From Paludibacteraceae bacterium (GTDB lineage: Bacteria; Bacteroidota; Bacteroidia; Bacteroidales; Paludibacteraceae), in the NCBI GenBank assembly GCA_018055865.1, contig JAGPGR010000122.1, forward strand, positions 1 through 6,153: a DNA stretch of 6,153 bases. Reading direction: 5' to 3'. The stretch's first letter is position 1. Every line of letters begins with the position of its first letter. Under the pieces are notes generated by a model that was not told the origin of the DNA, did not search any database, and was given only the letters and a program-made list of their open reading frames with translations. Positions 1-5,709 of the stretch are shown here, in pieces. The translations under genes were made by a program, and so were the position numbers.

Positions 1-194
1 CTTTTGCGCGCTTCGTTCCATTGCGATTTGAACGTGCCTAATCCTTTTATTTTTACTGTTTCACCATCAATCAGAGCGTCTTCGATGACTGAAAAAAACA
101 CTTTAACAAATTCTTCGGCTGATTTTTTGGAAATCATCCGGTCTTTGATCATTAACTCAACAATTTCGCCTGCTGATAATTTTGTATTACTCAT
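1..194 (-). CDS. HU-type DNA-binding protein, N-terminal part (runs off window)
   Basis: Only the first 64 codons are visible; the gene continues past the left edge. The start is the ATG at 194-192, 4 bp after the stop of the preceding HU gene, which suggests translational coupling. The visible protein begins MSNTKLSAGEIVELMIKDRM. Residues about 7-45 look like the two N-terminal helices of the HU/IHF fold, and GLGTFK (residues 51-56) matches the start of the HU beta-sheet, where GFGTF is usual. From general knowledge, Bacteroidales often carry a longer HU-domain protein just after the short HU gene next to rimO, with a C-terminal extension beyond the HU domain. Whether this one is long or short cannot be seen. 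DNA binding and a nucleoid role are inferred from the fold. The family call is fairly sure; the function is not. Confidence 0.8.
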   Translation of the reverse strand, partial: MSNTKLSAGEIVELMIKDRMISKKSAEEFVKVFFSVIEDALIDGETVKIKGLGTFKSQWNEARK

Positions 195-198
195 AGTA

Positions 199-480
199 TC
201 AGAATTTTATGTTAAGTTTATCTTTCAGTACCGAACTTTGTTTGAAACTCACCACCAGTTTTGGCGGTATCATCGTCCGAATCCTGGTGATAGGATGAAC
301 AGAAAGCCGTTCTTCTTTTCTGCGTATTTCAAATGTTCCAAATCCCTGAAAGCCGATTGAATTATCCTCTTTCAACTGATTTCTGCAAGTTTCGGTGAAA
401 GCATCGAGCAAAAATTTCACTTCTGCTTTGGGTAAATTCATTTTTGAAGCTACGTTTGAGATTAGTTCCTTGTTGTTCAT
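199..480 (-). CDS. HU-family DNA-binding protein (93 aa)
   Basis: A small basic protein of 93 residues, the usual HU/IHF length, expected to act as a dimer that bends and compacts DNA. N-terminal helices cover about residues 3-40; GFQGFGTFEIRRKEER (43-58) is the beta-sheet signature. The DNA-contacting arm follows at about 53-76 and keeps the intercalating proline at the canonical position 63, but in the sequence HP rather than the usual NP. The arm reads RLSVHPITRIRTMIPPK, unlike the RTGxNPxTGExIxIP form of the housekeeping HU, so this is a divergent paralogue. As I recall, such a form is typically found next to rimO in Bacteroidales. It starts 53 bp after rimO and ends 4 bp before a second HU-type gene. 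No clear promoter or hairpin lies in the 53-bp gap, so read-through from rimO is likely. Whether it binds DNA specifically or non-specifically is unknown. Confidence 0.92.
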   Translation of the reverse strand: MNNKELISNVASKMNLPKAEVKFLLDAFTETCRNQLKEDNSIGFQGFGTFEIRRKEERLSVHPITRIRTMIPPKLVVSFKQSSVLKDKLNIKF

Positions 481-533
481 ATACTTAGATTATTGGAAAA
501 TATAATATTGTGTGTAATAATCGGTTGGAGTAT

Positions 534-1823
534 TTACTGTCCGAATAATTCGAAATCGGTTGCGTCCACTATTTTTGCCTGATAAAACTCCCCCACTTTC
601 ACACCTCTGGTATCAGTCGGAATCATCACTTCGGGATCTACTTCCGGCGAATCAAATTCGGTACGCCCGATAAAATATGCATCTTCTTTCCGGTCGATAA
701 TTACCCTGAGCATCTGTCCGATTTTGGCCGAATTTATTTCGGCTGCTATTTGTTGTTGAATTTCCATCAGTTCGCTCAGTCGTTGCTGTTTTATTTCGTC
801 GGGAATATTATCCGTATAATGCTTGTGTGCATAAGTTCCTTCTTCGTGTGAGTAGGCGAATGCCCCCAGCCGCTCAAAACGGGCCCACCGCACAAATTCT
901 TTCAGTTGCTCAAAATCTTCTTCCGTTTCGCCGGGATGCCCCACCAACATGGTGGTTCTCAGGTGAATTCCGGGTACTTCGCTGCGAATTTTAGTAATCA
1001 GTTCAAACGTTTCAGCCGAGGAAAAATTCCTTCGCATAGCAGTAAGCATGTGATCGCTGCTGTGCTGCAGTGCAATGTCCAGGTAGTTGCACACATTTTC
1101 ACGCTCACGCATCACCCGCAGCACATCATACGGGAAATGAGCCGGATAAGCATAATGCAGACGAATCCAGCCAACTCCGGGTATTTCCGACAGCCGTTCT
1201 GTCAGTTCTGCCAGCTTTGATTTCTTGTACCGGTCAATGCCATAATAAGTCAGATCCTGAGCTATCAGCTGAAATTCATTCACTCCTTTGTCAACCAGTA
1301 ATTTCACCTCCTTTTCGATATCTTCTATGGCGCGCGAACGATGATGCCCGGTGATTATCGGTATGGCACAATAGGAGCAGGTACGATTGCATCCTTCAGA
1401 AATCTTGATGTATGCGTAATGTGGCGGTGTGGTCAGCGTGCGCTCCAGTCGAAAATCGGCCCGGTACTCCTGCCCTAATTCCTTCAGAATATCCACGTAG
1501 TTGAACTTTCCAAAGAATTTATCCACTTCGGGAATTTCAGTTTCCAAATCGTGCAAATACCGCTCTGACAAGCAGCCCATGACGAAGAGTTTATTCTTAA
1601 TTTCCTTTTTCCGATCGGCCAGTTGCAGAATCATGTTGATACTTTCTTCTTTAGCGTCGCCGATAAATCCGCAGGTATTCACGATCACGATTTCGCCATC
1701 CGGATTCTCGGTATCATGACGTACTTTATAACCCAGAACATCAAACTGGCGCATCAGCTGTTCGCTGTCCACCAGATTCTTGGAGCATCCAAGCGTAATA
1801 ATGTCTACGGTATTTTTTTTCAT
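534..1823 (-). CDS. rimO: Ribosomal protein S12 methylthiotransferase RimO (429 aa)
   Basis: A cytoplasmic radical-SAM enzyme that adds a methylthio group to the beta-carbon of a conserved aspartate in ribosomal protein S12 (Asp88/89 in E. coli numbering). Three parts are visible in order. The N-terminal UPF0004 domain begins IITLGCSKNLVDSE and has cluster cysteines C13, C51 and C84. The radical-SAM domain has CNRTCSYC, with C145, C149 and C152 binding the second 4Fe-4S cluster. A C-terminal TRAM domain spans about 363-429. SYCAIPIITGHHRSR and DSPEVDPEV favour RimO over the tRNA enzyme MiaB. The frame stays open to 1916, but that extension overlaps the preceding gene and lacks family similarity. 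The ATG at 1823 lies 10 bp after that gene's stop and gives the standard N-terminus. Length and motifs look complete, so the enzyme is probably active. It sits downstream of the zinc-ribbon gene and 53 bp before the HU gene. Confidence 0.97.
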   Translation of the reverse strand: MKKNTVDIITLGCSKNLVDSEQLMRQFDVLGYKVRHDTENPDGEIVIVNTCGFIGDAKEESINMILQLADRKKEIKNKLFVMGCLSERYLHDLETEIPEVDKFFGKFNYVDILKELGQEYRADFRLERTLTTPPHYAYIKISEGCNRTCSYCAIPIITGHHRSRAIEDIEKEVKLLVDKGVNEFQLIAQDLTYYGIDRYKKSKLAELTERLSEIPGVGWIRLHYAYPAHFPYDVLRVMRERENVCNYLDIALQHSSDHMLTAMRRNFSSAETFELITKIRSEVPGIHLRTTMLVGHPGETEEDFEQLKEFVRWARFERLGAFAYSHEEGTYAHKHYTDNIPDEIKQQRLSELMEIQQQIAAEINSAKIGQMLRVIIDRKEDAYFIGRTEFDSPEVDPEVMIPTDTRGVKVGEFYQAKIVDATDFELFGQ

Positions 1824-1833
1824 AAAAAAAGTT

Positions 1834-2160
1834 TCATTCCTGTTCTGAAAAATTTTGTAAGCCCTGTGGTGAAAAAAATTCCACTTTGCCGCATTCAGGG
1901 CAAATATATAAATCAAACGATTCGCGGTTTACAAATGCTTCCAGTAAATTTCCAAAAAGTCCGAATTTAGTTCCTTCATGAAACTTATAATTTCCCGAAA
2001 GAATCATCGGGACATCGCATCTGAGGCAATTAATCTTTTTAGTATTAACGATAGTATCTTCAAATTCAATCACTTTATTTTCGCTTATACTGAAATTACA
2101 TTGCCAGCAGACATCGAAGTTATCCTCCATTTCTACTTTGCAGTTCGGACAGTTTTTCAT
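1834..2160 (-). CDS. Uncharacterised protein with two zinc-ribbon-like sites (108 aa)
   Basis: I recognise this as a small conserved hypothetical family of Bacteroidota and cannot name a function. Eight cysteines form four CxxC knuckles: C4/C7 (CPNC), C18/C21 (CWQC), C45/C48 (CLRC) and C87/C90 (CPEC). The simplest reading is two zinc sites: a compact N-terminal ribbon (residues 1-22) and a second ribbon (43-95) whose halves are separated by a 38-residue insert containing GNYKFHEGTKFGLFGNL and RESFDLYICPECG. Between them is an acidic linker (about 27-37). There is no signal peptide or membrane segment, so it is probably cytoplasmic. It starts 10 bp after the GH97 stop and ends 10 bp before rimO, so it is likely co-transcribed with both. 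Binding to nucleic acid, protein or the ribosome is possible, but nothing here proves any of these. Confidence 0.85.
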   Translation of the reverse strand: MKNCPNCKVEMEDNFDVCWQCNFSISENKVIEFEDTIVNTKKINCLRCDVPMILSGNYKFHEGTKFGLFGNLLEAFVNRESFDLYICPECGKVEFFSPQGLQNFSEQE

Positions 2161-2170
2161 AACTATTGAG

Positions 2171-4162
2171 TTATTTTTTCATTATCTTCATCACAAATCC
2201 ACCTCCCGGAGCCATTTTCAGAGTCATTTTCCTGTTTGCAGGCACGTCAACGGTATCTTTCCGGTAATCCATGGCCGTACGGTGTGCATTCACACCGTCG
2301 CAGAAAATTTCAGCTTTGTAATTTCCCGTTCCCAGGAATGACAAATCGACTTCCAGCGTACGAGCATCCCAATTGGTCATTGAGCCCAGGTACCACTGGT
2401 TCCCGGTTCGGCGGGCTATGGTTACGTATTTTGAGATTTCACCGTTCAGTGCAACCGTTTCATCCCATACGGTCGGGATTTCGGCAATAAACTGCGTGCA
2501 TTCGGGCTCAGCCATGTAGTTGGAAGGATTGTCGCAAAGCATATTGAAAGGTGCTTCGAAAATCACATACTGAGCTAACTGACGGACGCGCGTGCCCTGG
2601 CTCATTGGTTCGGAGTTAACAGGACGATAATTACTTCTGGTAGCATTTCGCATGGCTCCCTGCGTGTAATCCATCGGGCCGGCCACCATGCGAATAAAAG
2701 GAATTGTGACATCATACGCAACCTGATCAACACTTGCAGGCGACCATTTCATTTGTTCCAGACCATGCACACCTTCAAAATTAATCACGTTCGGATAGGT
2801 TCGCTGAAGTCCGGTGGGTTTATAGGCTCCGTGAAAATCAAGCATCAGCTTGTATTTGGCTGCTATCTGAGCGGCTCTGTGATAAAAATCAACCATCTGC
2901 TGGTCGTCTCTGTCCATAAAATCGACTTTGAAGCCTTTGATTCCCATTTCTGCGTAATGTTTGCAAATTCCCTCTATATCCCGGTTGAACGCCCAGTAAC
3001 CTGCCCAAAGAATCAGGTTCACATTTTTGGATTTGCCATATTCAACCAACTCTTTCAGATTGATTTCGGGAATCACCTGAAATAAATCAGCTTGTTTGTT
3101 TACCGCCCAGCCTTCGTCCAGAATTACGTATTCAATGCCATGCGTGGCTGCAAAATCGATGTAATATTTATATGTTTCGTCGTTGACTCCCGATTCGAAA
3201 TCCACATTTCGAATATTCCAGTCGTTCCACCAGTCCCAGGCTACTTTTCCGGGTTTTATCCAGGAAATATCTGTTAACTGATTGGTAGTGGCGAGTTTAT
3301 ACACCATATCGTTGTCGGTCAGTTCATAATCATTTTCAGCTATGATCACTGTCCGCCACGGGAAAGTGGTTTTACCTTCACATCGGGCAATAAAATTTTC
3401 AGCAGATTGCACTTCGCCCTGAAGCATGTTGTGTCCGCCTTGCCTTATTTCTTTGGGATAAGGGGCAAACATGGCAGTCAGCGAATTGCCGCCATCGGGA
3501 TTGTAAAGATACATGCCCGGATAATTGAGCAAATCGGCTTCAGTAATGCAGATTTTCTTACCGTTTTTGCCTTCTACTACCAAAGGCAAAAAAGCCAGTT
3601 TCTGCGGATTGGCATTCTTCAGATCTATGTGATTGTAGGTATTTTCAAAAGAGTTGTAGAATTGCTGACTGAATGTGGAATTGTCGGCTTTATTTACGTA
3701 AGCCAGAAATGCTTTTGGATTGCCGGGGAAATTAAATACGGCTTGTTCGTTCTCAACAGTAAACGGTTTTTTGAAATTCGTTTCGAAACGATAGGCCATT
3801 CCATCGTTATAAACTCTGAAAACAAGGCTGTAATCTCCCGAAAACAGAATACTTAGCTCATTATAATTGTTTTCGACTTTCGCCTTTTTGTAAATTTCGG
3901 CATCAATGCTTTCATTCACTGATTTTTTGTTGGTCTTTTTCACTTTGGCATTTGTTCCCGGAATTCTTCCGTCGGATAATTTCATCGATACCGGAGATTT
4001 TTCGAGCATCAAATCGCCGTTGTGTGATACAGCATATTCGGTCGTTTTACCAACTGTTATTTCGGTTTTCAGTTTTCCGTCGGGAGAAACCAGGGTGTAT
4101 TGCTTTTGTGAATATGAAAAAAAAGTCACAGTAATCAGGATGAAAGTCAGTAGTTTTCTCAT
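2171..4162 (-). CDS. Exported GH97 glycoside hydrolase, retaining type, probable alpha-galactosidase or alpha-glucosidase (663 aa)
   Basis: A family GH97 enzyme, the family of SusB (BT_3703), expected to remove terminal alpha-linked sugars in the periplasm. Residues 1-18 form a Sec signal peptide (KLL, then a hydrophobic run, ending SYS before Q19); no lipobox cysteine is present. Parts in order: N-terminal beta-sandwich about 20-290, a (beta/alpha)8 barrel about 300-560 with KVAWDWWNDW (306-315) and VILDEGW (346-352), and a C-terminal beta domain about 565-663. GFKVDFMDRDDQ puts D414 where the retaining GH97 enzyme BtGal97b has its nucleophile (Asp415). E463 and E469, six residues apart, match the calcium ligand and acid residues of SusB (E526, E532); G445 falls where inverting SusB has base E508. 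These equivalences come from memory and spacing, not an alignment. Length is normal and no frameshift is seen. It lies 41 bp after ftsY, possibly with its own promoter, and no PUL genes are nearby. The substrate (galactoside or glucoside) is unsettled. Confidence 0.93.
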   Translation of the reverse strand: MRKLLTFILITVTFFSYSQKQYTLVSPDGKLKTEITVGKTTEYAVSHNGDLMLEKSPVSMKLSDGRIPGTNAKVKKTNKKSVNESIDAEIYKKAKVENNYNELSILFSGDYSLVFRVYNDGMAYRFETNFKKPFTVENEQAVFNFPGNPKAFLAYVNKADNSTFSQQFYNSFENTYNHIDLKNANPQKLAFLPLVVEGKNGKKICITEADLLNYPGMYLYNPDGGNSLTAMFAPYPKEIRQGGHNMLQGEVQSAENFIARCEGKTTFPWRTVIIAENDYELTDNDMVYKLATTNQLTDISWIKPGKVAWDWWNDWNIRNVDFESGVNDETYKYYIDFAATHGIEYVILDEGWAVNKQADLFQVIPEINLKELVEYGKSKNVNLILWAGYWAFNRDIEGICKHYAEMGIKGFKVDFMDRDDQQMVDFYHRAAQIAAKYKLMLDFHGAYKPTGLQRTYPNVINFEGVHGLEQMKWSPASVDQVAYDVTIPFIRMVAGPMDYTQGAMRNATRSNYRPVNSEPMSQGTRVRQLAQYVIFEAPFNMLCDNPSNYMAEPECTQFIAEIPTVWDETVALNGEISKYVTIARRTGNQWYLGSMTNWDARTLEVDLSFLGTGNYKAEIFCDGVNAHRTAMDYRKDTVDVPANRKMTLKMAPGGGFVMKIMKK

Positions 4163-4188
4163 AAATATTTTTTTAAAAGTTAGCGATA

Positions 4189-4196
4189 CAAAAGTA
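4189..4196 (-). promoter_or_regulatory. Candidate -7 box of a GH97 gene promoter
   Basis: The minus strand reads TACTTTTG, a perfect match to the Bacteroidota -7 box TAnnTTTG, in the 41-bp gap between ftsY and the GH97 gene. Transcription would begin near 4184, giving a leader of about 20 nt. The weak point is the -33 box: the nearest upstream TTTG (4224-4227) is 27 bp away instead of 19-21. This may be a weak or activator-dependent promoter, or chance in AT-rich DNA. Confidence 0.4.
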
Positions 4197-4202
4197 AGGG
4201 GG

Positions 4203-4216
4203 ATTATTCGAATAAT
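4203..4216. repeat. Perfect 14-bp palindrome over the ftsY stop codon
   Basis: ATTATTCGAATAAT is a perfect palindrome. It covers the last codons and stop of ftsY and lies 6 bp upstream of the candidate GH97 -7 box, where a -33 region or operator would be expected. It has no loop and no following T-run, so it is not a typical terminator. Part of it is constrained by coding, and it could be chance. Confidence 0.5.
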
Positions 4217-5154
4217 GATTTTACAAATTCTTCTCGGTTGAACACCTGTAAGTCGGTCATTTTTTCACCCAGACCGATGTATTTCACCGGAATTTTGAAC
4301 TGGTCGGAAATGCCTATTACCACGCCGCCTTTGGCAGTTCCGTCGAGTTTGGTTACGGCCAGTGCGTTCACTTCGGTAGCTTTGGTAAACTGTTTTGCCT
4401 GTTCGTAGGCGTTTTGCCCGGTTGATCCGTCGAGTATGAGCAACACTTCGTGTGGTGCTTCGGGTATGAGTTTCTGCATCACATTTTTAATTTTAGTCAG
4501 CTCATTCATCAGGTTTACCTTATTATGAAGTCTTCCAGCCGTATCGATGATGACCACATCGGCGTTGTTCGCTTTGGCCGAAGCAACTGTATCGTAAGCC
4601 ACAGAAGCAGGATCGGAGCCCATTTTCTGTTTTATCACGGGTACTCCTACCCGTTCGCCCCAGATAACGAGTTGATCCACAGCAGCCGCCCGAAACGTGT
4701 CAGCAGCGCCCAGATACACTTTTTTACCTGCCTGATTAAATTGATAGGCTAATTTTCCGATTGTCGTAGTTTTTCCTACTCCGTTCACACCTACTACCAT
4801 GATTACATACGGAGTGGCCGACAACGGAGCATCAAAATCATTGACCTGTCCGGCGTTATTTTCAGAAAGCAAAGCAGCTATTTCATCTTTCAGAATACCA
4901 TTCAACTCATTTGTATTCAGATATTTATCGCGGCTAACCCGTTCCTCTATGCGCTGGATGATTCGAAGTGTGGTTTCTACTCCCACATCGGAAGTTACGA
5001 GCACTTCTTCGAGATTATCAAGCACTTCGTCGTCCACTTTAGATTTACCAGCCACTGCCCGTGTAAGCTTCGAGAATACATTTTCTTTCGTCTTGGCAAG
5101 CCCCTGATCAAGTGTTTCCTTTTTTTCTTTGTTAAATAGTCCGAAAAATGCCAT
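4204..5154 (-). CDS. ftsY: Signal recognition particle receptor FtsY (316 aa)
   Basis: The SRP receptor GTPase, which pairs with Ffh to deliver ribosomes making membrane or exported proteins to the Sec translocon; it acts at the inner face of the cytoplasmic membrane. The short N-terminus MAFFGLFNKEKKETLDQGL is amphipathic and basic and could serve for membrane contact. The long acidic A domain of E. coli FtsY is absent, as is common outside proteobacteria. A helical N domain spans about 20-95 and the NG GTPase domain about 115-316. Motifs: P-loop GVNGVGKTT (122-130), DTFRAAAVDQL (152-162), DTAGR (204-208), TKLDGTAKGG (268-277) and GLGEKMTDL (294-302). All GTPase motifs look intact. The start at 5154 gives the family's standard N-terminus. 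The gene follows the rpmB-rpmG-DUF4295 unit after a terminator and has its own predicted promoter. Confidence 0.98.
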   Translation of the reverse strand: MAFFGLFNKEKKETLDQGLAKTKENVFSKLTRAVAGKSKVDDEVLDNLEEVLVTSDVGVETTLRIIQRIEERVSRDKYLNTNELNGILKDEIAALLSENNAGQVNDFDAPLSATPYVIMVVGVNGVGKTTTIGKLAYQFNQAGKKVYLGAADTFRAAAVDQLVIWGERVGVPVIKQKMGSDPASVAYDTVASAKANNADVVIIDTAGRLHNKVNLMNELTKIKNVMQKLIPEAPHEVLLILDGSTGQNAYEQAKQFTKATEVNALAVTKLDGTAKGGVVIGISDQFKIPVKYIGLGEKMTDLQVFNREEFVKSLFE

Positions 5155-5164
5155 AATTGATATT

Positions 5165-5192
5165 TAGTTTATAGTCTGTAGTTTATAGTCTG
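5165..5192. repeat. Exact 14-bp tandem duplication in the ftsY leader
   Basis: TAGTTTATAGTCTG occurs twice, back to back (5165-5178 and 5179-5192). It lies 10-38 bp upstream of the ftsY start, inside the predicted untranslated leader. Such an identical adjacent pair suggests a recent slippage duplication or a small variable repeat. No regulatory role can be read from the sequence. Confidence 0.95.
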
Positions 5193-5250
5193 AGAAATAT
5201 AGGCAAATCTAATCTTTCAGATGAAAGTTTCTGATTTTTGCCCAATCTTA

Positions 5251-5282
5251 CAAAAATAATTCTTTTTTGGGTATAAAACAAA
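5251..5282 (-). promoter_or_regulatory. Predicted ftsY promoter (Bacteroidota type)
   Basis: On the minus strand, TTTG (5282-5279) is followed after exactly 20 bp by TATTTTTG (5258-5251), matching the primary sigma-factor consensus TTTG-N19/20-TAnnTTTG. Transcription would begin near 5246, leaving a leader of about 90 nt that contains the 14-bp tandem repeat. The -33 box uses the last T of the upstream terminator stem. A second TAnnTTTG match (TAGATTTG, 5211-5204) lacks a properly spaced -33 box and is the weaker candidate. Confidence 0.65.
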
Positions 5283-5319
5283 AAAATCCTTTCATTGTAT
5301 TGAATGAAAGGATTTTTTT
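5280..5319 (-). terminator. Rho-independent terminator after the rpmB-rpmG-DUF4295 unit
   Basis: A perfect 17-bp inverted repeat (5280-5296 with 5303-5319) around a 6-nt loop. The core stem AATGAAAGGATTTTTT carries its own T-run on the 3' side. It lies 17 bp past the DUF4295 stop. The A-run on the other arm means it could also stop plus-strand transcription. The stem is AT-rich with few G-C pairs, so efficiency may be moderate. Confidence 0.9.
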
Positions 5320-5336
5320 ATATCGGTGTAACAGGA

Positions 5337-5489
5337 TTATTTTACCAGATACTCTTTTACTTTTTCGTTGTGCACCATTTCTTCCTGAAACGTATATGCT
5401 CCGGTTTTAGGCGATTTAACCATCTTAATCACCTTGGAAAAGGTACGACCTTCACCTTTTTGCATACTTGCAACCGCCTTCTTTGCCAT
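5337..5489 (-). CDS. DUF4295 family small basic protein (50 aa), possible ribosomal protein
   Basis: A 50-residue lysine-rich protein, starting MAKKAVASMQKGEGRTFSKV and ending KVKEYLVK, encoded 13 bp after rpmG. It matches what I know as DUF4295, a Bacteroidota family almost always found between rpmG and ftsY. Its size, charge and place in a ribosomal protein operon suggest it binds rRNA. The Flavobacterium johnsoniae ribosome structure reported a phylum-specific protein named bL38; this family may be that protein, but I recall the link only loosely. There are no cysteines, signal peptide or membrane segment. The ATG at 5489 gives the MAKK start shared with the neighbouring ribosomal protein, and the terminator follows directly, so this is the last gene of the unit. 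Confidence 0.9.
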   Translation of the reverse strand: MAKKAVASMQKGEGRTFSKVIKMVKSPKTGAYTFQEEMVHNEKVKEYLVK

Positions 5490-5502
5490 AGTTTACTTTT
5501 TT

Positions 5503-5691
5503 TTATTTAATTTCTTTATGAACTGTCATTTTCTTCAGAATCGGGTTGTATTTTTTCAACTCCATTCTTCCCGGGGTATTTTTTCTGTTTTTAGTCGTAA
5601 TGTAACGAGAAGTACCCGGCATGCCGCTTTCTTTGTGTTCTGTGCATTCCAGAATAACCTGAATTCTTGCTTCTTTTGATTTCTTTGCCAT
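5503..5691 (-). CDS. rpmG: 50S ribosomal protein L33 (bL33), 62 aa
   Basis: A small basic protein of the large ribosomal subunit, located near the tRNA exit site in known structures. [25 protein letters not shown] (about 26-50) is the L33 core, comparable to [21 protein letters not shown] in E. coli. Only one cysteine (C16) is present, so the four-cysteine zinc site of the zinc-binding L33 form is missing; this is the zinc-independent type. The N-terminal part (EHKESGMPG) is slightly longer than in E. coli, as I would expect for Bacteroidota. It begins 18 bp after rpmB and is preceded by an unusual G-rich stretch that may aid initiation. Confidence 0.97.
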   Translation of the reverse strand: MAKKSKEARIQVILECTEHKESGMPGTSRYITTKNRKNTPGRMELKKYNPILKKMTVHKEIK

Positions 5692-5699
5692 TTTATTTT

Positions 5700-5705
5700 C
5701 CCCCT
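5700..5705 (-). promoter_or_regulatory. Possible Shine-Dalgarno-like tract before rpmG
   Basis: The minus strand reads AGGGGG, 8 nt before the rpmG ATG, in the 18-bp gap after rpmB. The other genes here have A/T-rich leaders without such a tract. Bacteroidota generally do not use Shine-Dalgarno pairing, so the role is uncertain. Confidence 0.3.
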
Positions 5706-5709
5706 GTTA

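Noticed and set aside
906..1354. Overlapping plus-strand open frames of about 100 residues opposite rimO
   Set aside because: They lie wholly inside the well-supported rimO gene on the other strand, resemble no known family and have no promoter or leader.
1824..1916. N-terminal extension of rimO by 31 residues
   Set aside because: It overlaps the zinc-protein gene, is not part of the RimO family, and the ATG at 1823 gives the usual start.
3407..3856. A 149-codon plus-strand open frame opposite the GH97 gene
   Set aside because: It is antisense to the conserved GH97 N-terminal domain, shows no domain and is an expected by-product of codon use.
4203..4216. Terminator after ftsY
   Set aside because: The palindrome has no loop and is followed on the minus strand by CCCCC rather than a T-run, so it does not fit an intrinsic terminator.
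5165..5192. CRISPR array or insertion-sequence end
   Set aside because: There are only two adjacent 14-bp copies with no spacers, and no transposase or terminal inverted repeats are nearby.
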